DNA of 64,000 nt, from contig NZ_CP194902.1 in NCBI RefSeq assembly GCF_051027545.1, positions 2,790,001 to 2,854,000 on the forward strand, read 5' to 3'. Positions 1 to 8,117 of the stretch are shown here, piece after piece. Position 1 is the first letter of the stretch; every line of letters starts with the position of its first letter. The notes under the pieces were generated by a model. The model searched no databases. It saw nothing but the letters and a program-made list of their open reading frames with translations, and was not told the origin of the DNA. Both the position numbers and the translations under genes were made by a program. The DNA is from Methylocaldum sp002005105. Its GTDB lineage: Bacteria > Pseudomonadota > Gammaproteobacteria > Methylococcales > Methylococcaceae.

Positions 1-414
1 TCCAGGATTCACATGGCATCGGACATGGTGTCGAACCGTCCGTTCTACATCTTGCATATAGAAATTGCGAGACATGGGAACGCCACCCCACTCGAGCACT
101 GCGTAGCACCATGCCGCGTGTTGAGCCGGCTCATTGATTGATTGTGCGAGTCCGTTGGCAAGCTCCAATAGAGCACGTGTTGTACTTTCAGCATTGTCCG
201 ATGGGACAGGATTGCCATTCACTGGATGCGTCCAAGCTGCCTTCCAATAATATTGCTCATAGGCCGCTTCGATGCCTTGGATATCGAAAACAAAATCCGG
301 CGAGCGGACAGATTTCTTCACGACATGGCGTTTAGTCCACTTTGATAAATACGCTGATCCCCACGTTACAAAGCGGTCGATTACAGTGATATTCAAGTAT
401 TCGGCTCGATTCAT
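1..414 (-). CDS. Hypothetical protein, cut by the window edge
   Basis: An open frame of 138 codons starts at the ATG at 414-412 and runs without a stop off the left edge. An AGGA lies about eight bases upstream of the start. The protein begins MNRAEYLNITVIDRF and has ordinary soluble-protein composition, with several Trp and Tyr and no signal peptide or membrane segment in the visible part. I do not recognise the family and the C-terminus is missing. A short possible ORF at 445-636 lies just upstream on the same strand. The call rests on the uninterrupted frame and the ribosome site. Confidence 0.6.
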   Translation of the reverse strand, partial: MNRAEYLNITVIDRFVTWGSAYLSKWTKRHVVKKSVRSPDFVFDIQGIEAAYEQYYWKAAWTHPVNGNPVPSDNAESTTRALLELANGLAQSINEPAQHAAWCYAVLEWGGVPMSRNFYMQDVERTVRHHVRCHVNPG

Positions 415-444
415 GCGAATTCCTGGCGTTTTAGTAAAAGGGCA

Positions 445-636
445 TTAACCCCCAATAGAAGGCGCATTAATCATAGTATTGCGCGGAGGAAAGGGATCAG
501 GTTCTATCCTGACCATCATTTCCCCAAATTTGTCTTGTATTGGTCCTAGCGTCACCGACGGTTGTTCATGTGAAGCTCTGACTAACACCAATGGAGTAGG
601 TGAGCCACTTCTCGTGGACTCCGGTAGGATTATCAT
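445..636 (-). CDS. Possible small protein (63 aa), unrecognised
   Basis: A 63-codon minus-strand ORF ends 30 bases before the start of the gene at 414. A stop codon lies two codons upstream of its ATG, so it cannot be extended. The ribosome site is weak (a GGGA about eleven bases upstream). The sequence is polar, with a Pro-rich C-terminus, and matches no family I know. It may be a leader gene of the downstream ORF or a remnant. Confidence 0.3.
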   Translation of the reverse strand: MIILPESTRSGSPTPLVLVRASHEQPSVTLGPIQDKFGEMMVRIEPDPFPPRNTMINAPSIGG

Positions 637-1071
637 GTGATTTTATCCCGCACTTTATCTTCGTCTGCGTACAGTATCTTTCGTTACACCCGCCGAATCG
701 AGATTCCACTCATTTGAATAGGTGGCAATTTGTTCAGTCTGCGAAGGAGCACAGGAAGCGTAGCGGCAGCGGAGCGAAGTGCGACGACCCCCGCGTAGCC
801 ATAGGGCCGGATGTTGGATCGGAGTCGTAGCGATAGCGCAGGCGGAGATCAAACATAAGGCCACCGACACGGCGTCAAGTCATTGTGGAGCCAGGTCCCG
901 ATCCCCTTGTTGGGTCGGGACCGGTCGAACGCAGGACGAACGCGGGCCGCCGAAGGCAATACTCGTCGCCAATTTTTTACTCCTTTTGGTGACTGGGAGG
1001 TCCCAAAAGGTTTCGTAAAAAATGGCGACGCAATCGTCGGCTTGTAACGGGGCATTTCTGAATGCAAAGCT
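637..1071. other. Gene-free stretch with two large foldback structures
   Basis: I find no credible gene here. The short frames are composition-driven and lack ribosome sites. The stretch holds a hairpin at 895-921 (GTCCCGA pairing with TCGGGAC) and the long nested inverted repeat at 964-1030. Confidence 0.6.
964..1030. repeat. Nested inverted repeat (67 bp foldback)
   Basis: The outer arms are CGTCGCCAATTTTTTAC and GTAAAAAATGGCGACG, identical as reverse complements except for one extra A. Inside them lie CCTTTTGG and CCAAAAGG, which also pair. The whole would form one long stem or cruciform. It could be a miniature mobile element or a bidirectional terminator for the minus-strand gene at 1072-1254, since both arms carry T or A runs. 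Confidence 0.75.
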
Positions 1072-1254
1072 TTAATCCAAAATCCGAGTGGCGCCGGTGG
1101 CCCGATAGCCTCGGTACTGCGACTCGGCCGTGAGTTTAGCCGTTTGATCGCTGTTGACCGGCACCGTGACGATGACACGCAGCGTCGCATTCGGGCCCGC
1201 GCTCGGATGTTGACGTTGGAGGGATACGTTGAAGCGGTATTGTCGGATCGTCAT
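1072..1254 (-). CDS. Small conserved-looking protein (60 aa), unrecognised
   Basis: The ATG at 1254 is preceded by AAAGGAGA with eight bases of spacing, one of the best ribosome sites in the window. The 60-aa product begins MTIRQYRFNVSLQRQ and ends RILD. It has an alternating hydrophobic pattern (ATLRVIVTVPV) that suggests a small beta-rich fold, and no membrane segment. It is transcribed away from the AAA+ gene at 1532 and ends just before the foldback at 964-1030, which may act as its terminator. I assign no function. Its place at the edge of the AAA/WYL island makes it a candidate island member. Confidence 0.6.
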   Translation of the reverse strand: MTIRQYRFNVSLQRQHPSAGPNATLRVIVTVPVNSDQTAKLTAESQYRGYRATGATRILD

Positions 1255-1531
1255 CGCTCATCTCCTTTCGAAACAGGGAACGTTGCGGGGAATCGAACGA
1301 GGCTCCGTCGACGCGACGGTCGCCCGGTGTCGACGGAAGGAAGCCTAATCCACAGGTGCGACATCCAATGTCCAATGAATGCGAATCAAACGGTTCGGGA
1401 TTCGAGAGGTATTGTAGCGGTTGGGACTCGGAAGCATGAGCGGGCAGGGCAGTGGCCGGTGGGTTGGACATGGTTTGTCGCAGGTCCCGGTTATTCTGGC
1501 CGCGTTCTCCACTTCCGCGAGGTGAGTCTCG

Positions 1532-3661
1532 ATGATCCGACGCCGTTCCGCTGCCGCCCATTCAACCCTCCCCGCCGATTCGGCCTCCGATATTCGCGAT
1601 TGCAGCGCCGCCTGGTGTCTGCGCCTCCTGATCGATTTCGAACTGGATCGGTGTTTCACCCGGGCTTCGTTCTTTGGGGATGAGAAGACCATCCTCGAGG
1701 CGCTTGGGCTTGGTAGCTTGGTCGGCAAACTCGACGAACTGCCGGCGGCGGCTCTCCGCAAGCATCTTGTACAGCGTTATCGAAAACTGGCGCCGCGGCT
1801 TGAGGCTTGGCCGCCGGTGATTTCCCGCAACCTCGCGCTGCTGCACGATACGCTGCCACTGAATCCGGCCGAGGAACGGATTCTCGTCTTCACCGTACTG
1901 ATGCACTATGCTAAGTCGCTGTATAAGACGACCGAATTGTTCGGGGATGAGCTCACGACGCGGGACGCGCTCGAGATTTTGGCCCGGATCCTCCAGTTGT
2001 CTTTCAGGGAGGTTCAGAGGGCGCTCGCCCCGGAGGCGCTGTTGCCGTCGCTCGGCGTGGTGAGGGTCGATGCCCGAAGTACCTATGCACTCCCCGGAAA
2101 GCTCGATCTCATGCCGGGATTGGCCGATTTTCTGCTGATTGAGCAAGCCGGGCCCGACGCCTTGTTGAATCGATTCTGTGAACGGGCGGCCCCACCGACA
2201 TTGCGCCGCGCCGATTTTGCCCACTGCGACGAAGACTATCGCCTCTGCTTCTCGTACCTCCAGGCGGTACTGGAAAAGCGCACGGCCGGGGTGAATATCC
2301 TGCTCTACGGCCAGTCAGGCACCGGCAAGACCGAGTTCGTGCGCACTGTGGCGGAGGACTTGGCGGTGCCGCTCTATGAAGTGAAAATCGCGGACGAGGA
2401 CGATGGCGAGCCCTTAACGGGCGCCCGACGCCTTTCCGCCTATCAGCTTGCGCAACGCCTCCTCGGGCGGCAAGACAAAAGCCTGCTGCTCTTCGATGAA
2501 ATCGAGGACGTGTTTCCGCAGACCACAGGCTGGTTTGGCCCCAGCCGCGCGGATCTGCGGCACAAGGCGTGGATGAACCGGGTGTCGGAGAGTAACACCG
2601 TGCCGACGATCTGGGTGAGCAATGCGATCGAGCAGATCGATCCCGCCTACCTGCGCCGATTCGATCTCATCCTGGAATTCACGCCGCCCCCGCAGTCGGT
2701 GCGGCAACGCATGATCGAGCGCCATTTACACGAGATTCCCCTGCGCCGCGAATGTGTCGAGCGTCTGGCCTCGTGCGATCGCCTGGTGCCGGCCTATATC
2801 GAACGCGCCGTGAAAGTGGTCCGGCACCTGCCGGCCGATGCCACGCTGCAGATCGAGCGGTCCTTCGAACGAGTGCTCGGCAATACCCTCCAGGTCATAG
2901 GTTACGCAGCGCCACTCTCGACCTGCGAACCGCGGCTCGAATCCCTGAACTACCGTTTGGACTGGCTCAATCCGGATCGCGATCTCGCATCGATCCTTGA
3001 AGGGCTCAAACGCCATCGGCAGGGTCGACTCTGTTTTTACGGTCCCCCCGGCACCGGTAAGAGTGCTCTGGCGCAGCACATCGCCAAGGTCGTGGATCGC
3101 CCGTTGCGGCTCAAACGGGCTTCTGACCTCTTGTCGCCCTATCTCGGCGAGACCGAGCAGCGGATTGCCCAGCTGTTCCGGGAGGCCGCCCAGGATCAGG
3201 CGGTGTTGGTGATCGACGAGGCCGACAGTTTTCTTCGCGATCGGGCCAGCGCTCAGCGTGCCTGGGAGGTCACCCAGGTCAATGAGCTGTTGGTGCAGAT
3301 CGAACACTTTACGGGAATCCTCATCATGTCCACCAATCTGGTGGAGACGCTCGATGGTGCGAGCCTTCGCCGTTTCGACTTCAAGATCCGCTTCGACTAT
3401 CTGACACCCGACCAGGTCCTTGGCCTGTTTGCGGATCTCCTGGCCAAAACGGGGGCTGATGATCGGGATGTGCCGGAAGGCATCCGGACGGCGCTCCGGG
3501 CGCTCTATAATCTGACGCCGGGAGACTTTGCCAATGTGTTTTGGCAGGTGCGGCTGACCGGCGGGGCGTCGGGTGCCGAGGCACTGCTCGAACGGCTGGC
3601 AGCGGAAAGCCGAATGAAGCCGGGAGCGAAGGCGCGGGCCATCGGGTTTGTGACGAGTTGA
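1532..3661 (+). CDS. Tandem AAA+ ATPase (two AAA modules)
   Basis: A 709-aa protein with two AAA+ modules. The first has Walker A GQSGTGKT (about residue 260) and Walker B LLLFDEIED, with a likely arginine finger in YLRRFD. The second has GPPGTGKS (about residue 505), VLVIDEAD and SLRRFD. The first ~220 residues are helical and match no domain I know. The architecture resembles CDC48/FtsH-like remodelling ATPases, but no protease or substrate-binding domain is visible, so the partner is probably another protein. A GAGGTGAG precedes the ATG. No transmembrane segment is seen. It heads the cluster with the WYL and caspase-like genes, although 550 bases of gene-free DNA separate it from the next gene, so cotranscription is uncertain. 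Confidence 0.85.
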   Translation: MIRRRSAAAHSTLPADSASDIRDCSAAWCLRLLIDFELDRCFTRASFFGDEKTILEALGLGSLVGKLDELPAAALRKHLVQRYRKLAPRLEAWPPVISRNLALLHDTLPLNPAEERILVFTVLMHYAKSLYKTTELFGDELTTRDALEILARILQLSFREVQRALAPEALLPSLGVVRVDARSTYALPGKLDLMPGLADFLLIEQAGPDALLNRFCERAAPPTLRRADFAHCDEDYRLCFSYLQAVLEKRTAGVNILLYGQSGTGKTEFVRTVAEDLAVPLYEVKIADEDDGEPLTGARRLSAYQLAQRLLGRQDKSLLLFDEIEDVFPQTTGWFGPSRADLRHKAWMNRVSESNTVPTIWVSNAIEQIDPAYLRRFDLILEFTPPPQSVRQRMIERHLHEIPLRRECVERLASCDRLVPAYIERAVKVVRHLPADATLQIERSFERVLGNTLQVIGYAAPLSTCEPRLESLNYRLDWLNPDRDLASILEGLKRHRQGRLCFYGPPGTGKSALAQHIAKVVDRPLRLKRASDLLSPYLGETEQRIAQLFREAAQDQAVLVIDEADSFLRDRASAQRAWEVTQVNELLVQIEHFTGILIMSTNLVETLDGASLRRFDFKIRFDYLTPDQVLGLFADLLAKTGADDRDVPEGIRTALRALYNLTPGDFANVFWQVRLTGGASGAEALLERLAAESRMKPGAKARAIGFVTS

Positions 3662-4211
3662 TCGACCAGCCCACTTCCGGGGCGCTCAGTTCCGGGTGGG
3701 CAGCTTGTCAAGCAGCGAACCACAAGTATCCGCATTTGTGAGCTCGTGGCTGACAGTTTGAAGCGGGGTGCCTGGTAGCGCGATGCCGCGGAAGCCTATC
3801 TCCGGGAACTGGTTCGAGCCGCTTATTGCGGTGGTGCCATAGTTCGTGGCCATCAAGCGCGCCGACCGCATCGCGCTCGCGACCGAAAAACGCAACCTGA
3901 TGCCGTACTCGGTCGACCCCGGAGTGAGCTGTGACGCGCAGCTCAGCCTTGAGCCGGCCCTTGCAGCCTATGGACCCAAGAGAAGCCAATCTGGCGTTTC
4001 TCGAGACCAACGCGCCATGGTTTGAGCGTTGCGAGTGCGCCGGTTGCCGTCCGCGGACGGTCGTTCGAGATCGGTCCACGGCCGTTCACCGTCCGAGCCG
4101 TGTAGGTCGCCTATACTTAAATCGGGCTGGGGCGGAGCTCGACAACAACACGTGATGCGAGTCGGACATCAAGCCGGCCCTGAAGGTAACGAAAAAGGAA
4201 AGGAGCAGTCA
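3662..4211 (+). other. Intergenic stretch with possible gene remnant
   Basis: I see no intact gene. Around 3839-3920 one forward frame reads FVAIKRADRIALATEKRN and looks coding, but it has no start or ribosome site and soon shifts to another frame, so it may be a decayed N-terminal region. A 14-bp perfect palindrome (CCGTCCGCGGACGG) lies near 4047-4060. Confidence 0.4.
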
Positions 4212-5519
4212 TTGGATCACATGATGACACCGGAAGAAGCGGTTCTGTATCACTTGACCGCAAACTATTTGAGCCCCTTGTTGCCGCGGACCGTCCAGGA
4301 CACCCTGGCGCCGCGATTTCAAAAAGCGGCGGCGATCCTGGGGACGTCGCCGAAGCTCATCGACTGGACCAACAAGGTCCTGTGGAGCATGCACTGGGAC
4401 GGCGTCCTAACATCGTCCAGCGATTTCGAGGCGCATGCCGCCTTGCTGTCCACCGCGCTGTATGAAAACCGCAAGGTGTGGATCGAGTACGAAGGCAAGG
4501 ACAAGCGCTTCCAGTTCAATCTATTTGGTCTGGTGCGGCGCGATCGGGCCTTGCTGGTGATCGGCTCATATTGGCAGCACGCCCAACCTTTCGTGCTGAC
4601 GGTTCGAAAGATCCGTGCGGTTCAGCTCACTGACGAACTAGCGGCTTCGCCGCCGCCGGATTTCGATCTCCAGGCATTCACCGACACGCAGCTCAACTTT
4701 CCGCTGAGCTCCGGCACTTTTGACGAAGTTCGGCTGGAATTCGCCGCCAGCGCTTACAGCTATGTCCAGTCAAATCCCCTGGTCGCCGACGAGGTGACCC
4801 TCACGCCGCCGGACAAATACGTCTATCCCGGCTATTTTGCGCTGAGCGCCTCGGGGGTGCCCGATACCTTGCGTCTGCGCCAGTGGCTTTCGGGCTTCGG
4901 CGATGCGGTCCGGGTGCTGGCGCCCAAAAGTCTGCGCCGGGAAGTCGGACAGGCGCAACTCGACGGGCGCACCAATTTGGTCAACGCCGCCGAGTTCGAA
5001 CGTCTGCTCCAGCGCGAGATCGCCCGCTGCCGGCGCGAGCCTTCGGTCCGCTTCTGTTTGCTGCTGCTCGATCTTGATCATTTCAAGGCGATCAACGATA
5101 CCCATGGCCATTTGACCGGCGATCAGGTGCTCGAAGAGGTCGCCCGACAGATTCGTGCCTACGATGCGGCGCGTTACGGTGGTGAAGAGTTCGCGATTCT
5201 GTTGGAGGGAATCGGTGTCGCCGAGGCGATCAAGATCGCCGAGCGTATCCGCACCCAGATTGCCGCATGGCCATGGACGAGCGCACAGGGTGACTCGATC
5301 GCCGTCACCGTCAGCATCGGTCTCACGGAGTTTCCGGACGCTGTGGCGAGACAGGCTGATTTGACGCCAAGCGGCGCTGCGGACCCGGATGCTTTGGAGC
5401 GTTTGGCGAAAGCCATCATGGATGCCGCGGATCAAGCCCTCTATCGGGCAAAACAGAACGGGAGGAATCAGGTCGTCGGTTTCTCCCCGAAGGGGGATGG
5501 TCAGGAGCCGGAAGCATGA
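4212..5519 (+). CDS. WYL-domain protein fused to a GGDEF diguanylate cyclase
   Basis: The start is probably TTG at 4212, with AGGAG six bases upstream; the ATG at 4221 is the alternative. The product is about 435 aa. Residues 5-50 match the helical segment that precedes WYL domains and align with the second WYL protein here at 7137 (shared PRTV..L pattern). A WYL core and its C-terminal extension follow (to about residue 250). The rest is a GGDEF domain with LLDLDHFKAINDTHGH, an intact GGEEF active site and a C-terminal ALYRAKQNGRN. An RxxD inhibitory-site-like RAYD lies before GGEEF, but one residue closer than in PleD. No winged-helix domain is present. WYL domains bind nucleotides or nucleic-acid ligands in defence-linked regulators. 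Here the output is predicted to be cyclic di-GMP synthesis gated by the WYL ligand. Confidence 0.85.
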   Translation: MDHMMTPEEAVLYHLTANYLSPLLPRTVQDTLAPRFQKAAAILGTSPKLIDWTNKVLWSMHWDGVLTSSSDFEAHAALLSTALYENRKVWIEYEGKDKRFQFNLFGLVRRDRALLVIGSYWQHAQPFVLTVRKIRAVQLTDELAASPPPDFDLQAFTDTQLNFPLSSGTFDEVRLEFAASAYSYVQSNPLVADEVTLTPPDKYVYPGYFALSASGVPDTLRLRQWLSGFGDAVRVLAPKSLRREVGQAQLDGRTNLVNAAEFERLLQREIARCRREPSVRFCLLLLDLDHFKAINDTHGHLTGDQVLEEVARQIRAYDAARYGGEEFAILLEGIGVAEAIKIAERIRTQIAAWPWTSAQGDSIAVTVSIGLTEFPDAVARQADLTPSGAADPDALERLAKAIMDAADQALYRAKQNGRNQVVGFSPKGDGQEPEA

Positions 5520-5651
5520 GGCAGTGATGGGTTTTAAAAAGAAGAGTAAGAGTTGGCGTTCAGGGCGGGAGACAAGGGCAACCGACCCCAATCCCTCTCG
5601 ACGTGCGGATGAGAATGTGAGTTCGAAGATACGTTAGACCGATCCAGTCGG

Positions 5652-6359
5652 ATGAAAAATCAAGTTGATAAGGTGAAATGCGTTATGAAGAAAAAGAAAG
5701 CGTTAGTGGTTCTGGAAAATCCATGGTCGACCAACGGCAAGTTTAGTCATGAGTGCAGCGTCAAACCGTTCCTCACCGGCCTGAAAGAGCTCGAAGGCGA
5801 TTTCGATCTCCTTTACGCAACCTTTTTCGATTTGGGGAGCTTCAGTAAGGCACTTGAACTTTACATCGACGGTTCCTATGAAAAGTATGTGCTCTATGTG
5901 GCGGCCCACGGTGAAACCAATGAGATTGCCGGGATCAAGGATCGGAAACTGCTCTACGGTGGCATAACCCCCGTTGCCGAAGCACAAAACCTGGAAGGAG
6001 TGCTATTCGGCTCATGCCTGTTCGGTTCCAAAACTGCGAAGTTGGAGGAACTGCTGCGTGATACCCGTCTTTGCTGGACTATCGGTTACCGGCATTCGGT
6101 GGACTGGTTCAGTGGCACACTGCTGGACCTCGCGATTCTCAAGGAGATGCTGTGCTTGAGAAAACGGGATATAGAAGACCGAGAGACGATATTGGAAAAG
6201 GTTAGGAAGGCCCTCGGGTTATTCAACCAAGATGCGATTGTGGGAACCGATAAAGAAAAACAACCGGTTCCGCTTAGCGAATTGATTTCGTTAGTGATTC
6301 AACCGAGCGGACAGGGCCACAAGCCACGGGATGCGTCGGAAGAGCTTTTCGCTGCATAG
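5652..6359 (+). CDS. Caspase-like (clan CD) protein with His/Cys dyad
   Basis: A 235-aa protein; an internal ATG at 5685 would give a form 11 residues shorter. Alternating beta strands (KALVVLENP, FDLLYATFFD, YVLYVAAHGE, GVLFGSCLFG) end in the two residues expected of a caspase/CHAT fold: His in YVAAHGE and Cys in FGSCLFG. A later TIGYRHSVDWFSG segment resembles the S1-pocket strand and helix of CHAT proteases (the family's W-P-V-D stretch). Length suits a single catalytic domain without adaptors. It follows the WYL-GGDEF gene by 132 bases on the same strand, so a regulated protease effector is the natural reading. It may instead be an inactive relative; the fold call comes from motif order, not alignment. 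Confidence 0.6.
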   Translation: MKNQVDKVKCVMKKKKALVVLENPWSTNGKFSHECSVKPFLTGLKELEGDFDLLYATFFDLGSFSKALELYIDGSYEKYVLYVAAHGETNEIAGIKDRKLLYGGITPVAEAQNLEGVLFGSCLFGSKTAKLEELLRDTRLCWTIGYRHSVDWFSGTLLDLAILKEMLCLRKRDIEDRETILEKVRKALGLFNQDAIVGTDKEKQPVPLSELISLVIQPSGQGHKPRDASEELFAA

Positions 6360-6869
6360 CCTGCGGAATTAAGGCGGCGAGTCGCTCTGGAATCGGGCGT
6401 CGAGGTTTCAGTAGCGACATTCAGTCTTGGGGTGCAGGGATATTAGTTTGTTGGGTCTATCTCACGTAGGAACAAAGACAAACCGCTATCTGAGGGAATC
6501 CTGTAGTCTGTAGTTCAGGCCGATCGCCACATGACCGGCAAAGTTTTCGCGACCTCGCGATAATTGGACTTTTGTGCGCGGAGCAGGAACCGCCGAACGG
6601 CTTTGGCATCACCCAGGCGATTGGCCTAGACACGGCGTTTTTGGACCGCAAGCGCGTCGTTCAAAGTCGTGATCATCGTAACCTCGCTGTGGTATGGAGA
6701 CGAGGTCGCTGTAATCCGTGGGCACAACAAACCCAGTCGGGGGCGGGCGCCTGTCGATCGTTTGAACGATCATCCCGTGACCTTTCACATTCTCGATTCT
6801 CGACTACGCTAAACCCAGCCTCCGAACATCGGCTGGCGGTTTGGCATCATCTCCGAACGGCCGCGGATC
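6360..6869 (-). pseudogene. Possible insertion-sequence transposase remnant
   Basis: No intact gene lies between the caspase-like gene and the winged-helix ORF. On the minus strand, roughly 6720-6530, one frame reads ANRLGDAKAVRRFLL then a helical stretch ending PVMW, with an in-frame stop before it and frame changes on both sides. The ANRLGDA block resembles the N-terminus of IS4/Tn5-type transposases. The identification is weak. It would explain the gap in the cluster and marks past insertion. Confidence 0.3.
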
Positions 6870-7133
6870 GTGGAGAGGCAATGCACTCAACCCAAGACCG
6901 ACCGCGAGGAACCGCGCGTGCGCGAGACGATCATGCGGCATATCGCAACGCTTCAATTGATACCGAGAGCACCCAAAGCGATTACCGTTGCACAACTGCA
7001 CGAGAAGCTCGATCGCGCCGGCTTCCGGGTGTCCCGCCGTCAAGTCCAACGCGATTTGACGACCCTGTCGACGCAGTTCCCGCTGACGACCGACGAACGA
7101 AGCGTGCCCGGCTGGTCATGGCCCAAGGAGTAG
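6870..7133 (+). CDS. Winged-helix half of a WYL regulator, ended by an in-frame amber codon
   Basis: An 87-codon ORF (GTG at 6870, or ATG at 6933) encodes the DNA-binding domain normally found at the N-terminus of WYL regulators: TVAQLHEKLDRAGF, then the recognition helix SRRQVQRDLTTLS, then PGWSWPKE. It stops at TAG 7131-7133. The next ORF (7137) is in the same frame, separated only by TAG and CCC, and continues with the sequence that follows in single-chain homologues. The two are therefore one ancestral gene split by a nonsense codon. AAGGAG directly before the TAG could allow reinitiation at GTG 7137. Possible readings are two coupled subunits, readthrough, or a broken gene. Confidence 0.75.
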   Translation: MERQCTQPKTDREEPRVRETIMRHIATLQLIPRAPKAITVAQLHEKLDRAGFRVSRRQVQRDLTTLSTQFPLTTDERSVPGWSWPKE

Positions 7134-7136
7134 CCC

Positions 7137-8024
7137 GTGTGCGAGCTGCCGGGACTCGATCCCAATACCGCGATGACGTTCGTGCTCGCCGAGCGGTTTC
7201 TCAAGGATCTGATGCCGCGTACGGTCCTCGATCACTTGCAACTTTATTTTGAACGAGCCTCGGCATTGCTCAGGGAACAGCGCGGGGGAAATCTTTACCA
7301 ATGGGCGGAGCGGGTCGAGGTATTGCCGCGCACCCAAAGTTTGATTCCGGCCGAGGTCCGTGCCGAGGTGGCAGACGTGGTTTCGGACTGTATCCTCTTG
7401 GGTAAACGTCTTGAGGGACGCTATCGGCCACGAAGCGGTCCCGTCCGAGCCTACCGGATCGATCCTTTGGGGCTGGTATTCCGTGGCAGCGCCGTCTACC
7501 TGGTCGGGACCTATGCCGGGAGCGAAACCATCCTCCAGTTTGCACTGCACCGCTTCGAAACGGCCGACGCTCTGGAGGAGCCGAGCGTCGTGCCCGAGGG
7601 CTTCAACCTCCAGGACTATATCCGCGCCCGTCATTTCGATTATTTGCACGACGGAGGCGGGCCGCTACGCCTCAAGTGCCGGTTCAGCCGTTTCGCCATC
7701 AACAATCTCATGGAAATGCCGCTAAGCGAGGATCAGGTGATCACGCAAGAAACCGACCGCACCTATCTTCTCAGCGCCACGGTCATGAATACCCACCAAC
7801 TCCGCTGGTGGCTTCGGGAGTTCGGCGATCAGGTCGAGGTCCTGGAGCCGACCTCGCTTCGGGAGGAGTTCCGGACAATGGCCCGTCACTTCGTTCGGAT
7901 GTACGAAACCGAGGATTTCGATTGGCCGTTCGAGCCCTTGGGAGCAACTTGCAGTGCCGTATCGGATCAACGTGATGCCCAGGCCAAGGATATGTCACCC
8001 CGTCGGGAAACGGTAAGGGCATAA
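7137..8024 (+). CDS. WYL ligand-binding half of the split regulator
   Basis: A 295-aa protein starting at GTG 7137, with AAGGAG seven bases upstream overlapping the end of the winged-helix ORF. It starts with the helical LPGLDPNTAMTFVLAE linker that normally follows the DNA-binding domain, then a WYL core (LEGRYRPRSGPVRAYR...VYLVGTYAG) and the C-terminal WCX extension (HQLRWWLREFGDQVEVLEP). It shares this architecture with the WYL-GGDEF protein at 4212, so the cluster has two WYL sensors. If translated separately it could bind ligand and pair with the 87-aa winged-helix protein. A 10+10 palindrome at 8038-8058, just after the stop, is a possible operator or attenuating hairpin. Confidence 0.8.
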   Translation: MCELPGLDPNTAMTFVLAERFLKDLMPRTVLDHLQLYFERASALLREQRGGNLYQWAERVEVLPRTQSLIPAEVRAEVADVVSDCILLGKRLEGRYRPRSGPVRAYRIDPLGLVFRGSAVYLVGTYAGSETILQFALHRFETADALEEPSVVPEGFNLQDYIRARHFDYLHDGGGPLRLKCRFSRFAINNLMEMPLSEDQVITQETDRTYLLSATVMNTHQLRWWLREFGDQVEVLEPTSLREEFRTMARHFVRMYETEDFDWPFEPLGATCSAVSDQRDAQAKDMSPRRETVRA

Positions 8025-8037
8025 GTCGTCATTCACC

Positions 8038-8058
8038 GCGCGACATCGGATGTCGCGC
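8038..8058. promoter_or_regulatory. Perfect 10-bp-arm palindrome, possible operator
   Basis: GCGCGACATC and GATGTCGCGC are exact reverse complements separated by a single G. The site lies between the WYL gene and the 118-aa gene, with no T run after it, so it is a poor intrinsic terminator. A dimeric regulator site, possibly for the winged-helix/WYL pair, is a reasonable guess. A one-base loop argues against an RNA hairpin function. Confidence 0.5.
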
Positions 8059-8117
8059 CGGCAAGGTAATCTGACACGCATTCCATGATTGATCTCATTG
8101 CCTAAGGAGGCCATACC

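Noticed and set aside
138..335. Plus-strand 65-aa ORF at the left edge
   Set aside because: The opposite strand carries a longer uninterrupted frame (414-1) with a ribosome site; this is its shadow.
1273..1310. tRNA-like GTTCGATTCCCC on the minus strand
   Set aside because: The T-loop-like motif has no matching T-stem, acceptor or anticodon arm; it is the leader of the 60-aa gene.
1144..1683. Plus-strand 179-aa ORF overlapping the small minus gene and the AAA+ start
   Set aside because: Composition is Arg-rich antisense type, and the region is better explained by the 60-aa gene and the AAA+ gene, both with good ribosome sites.
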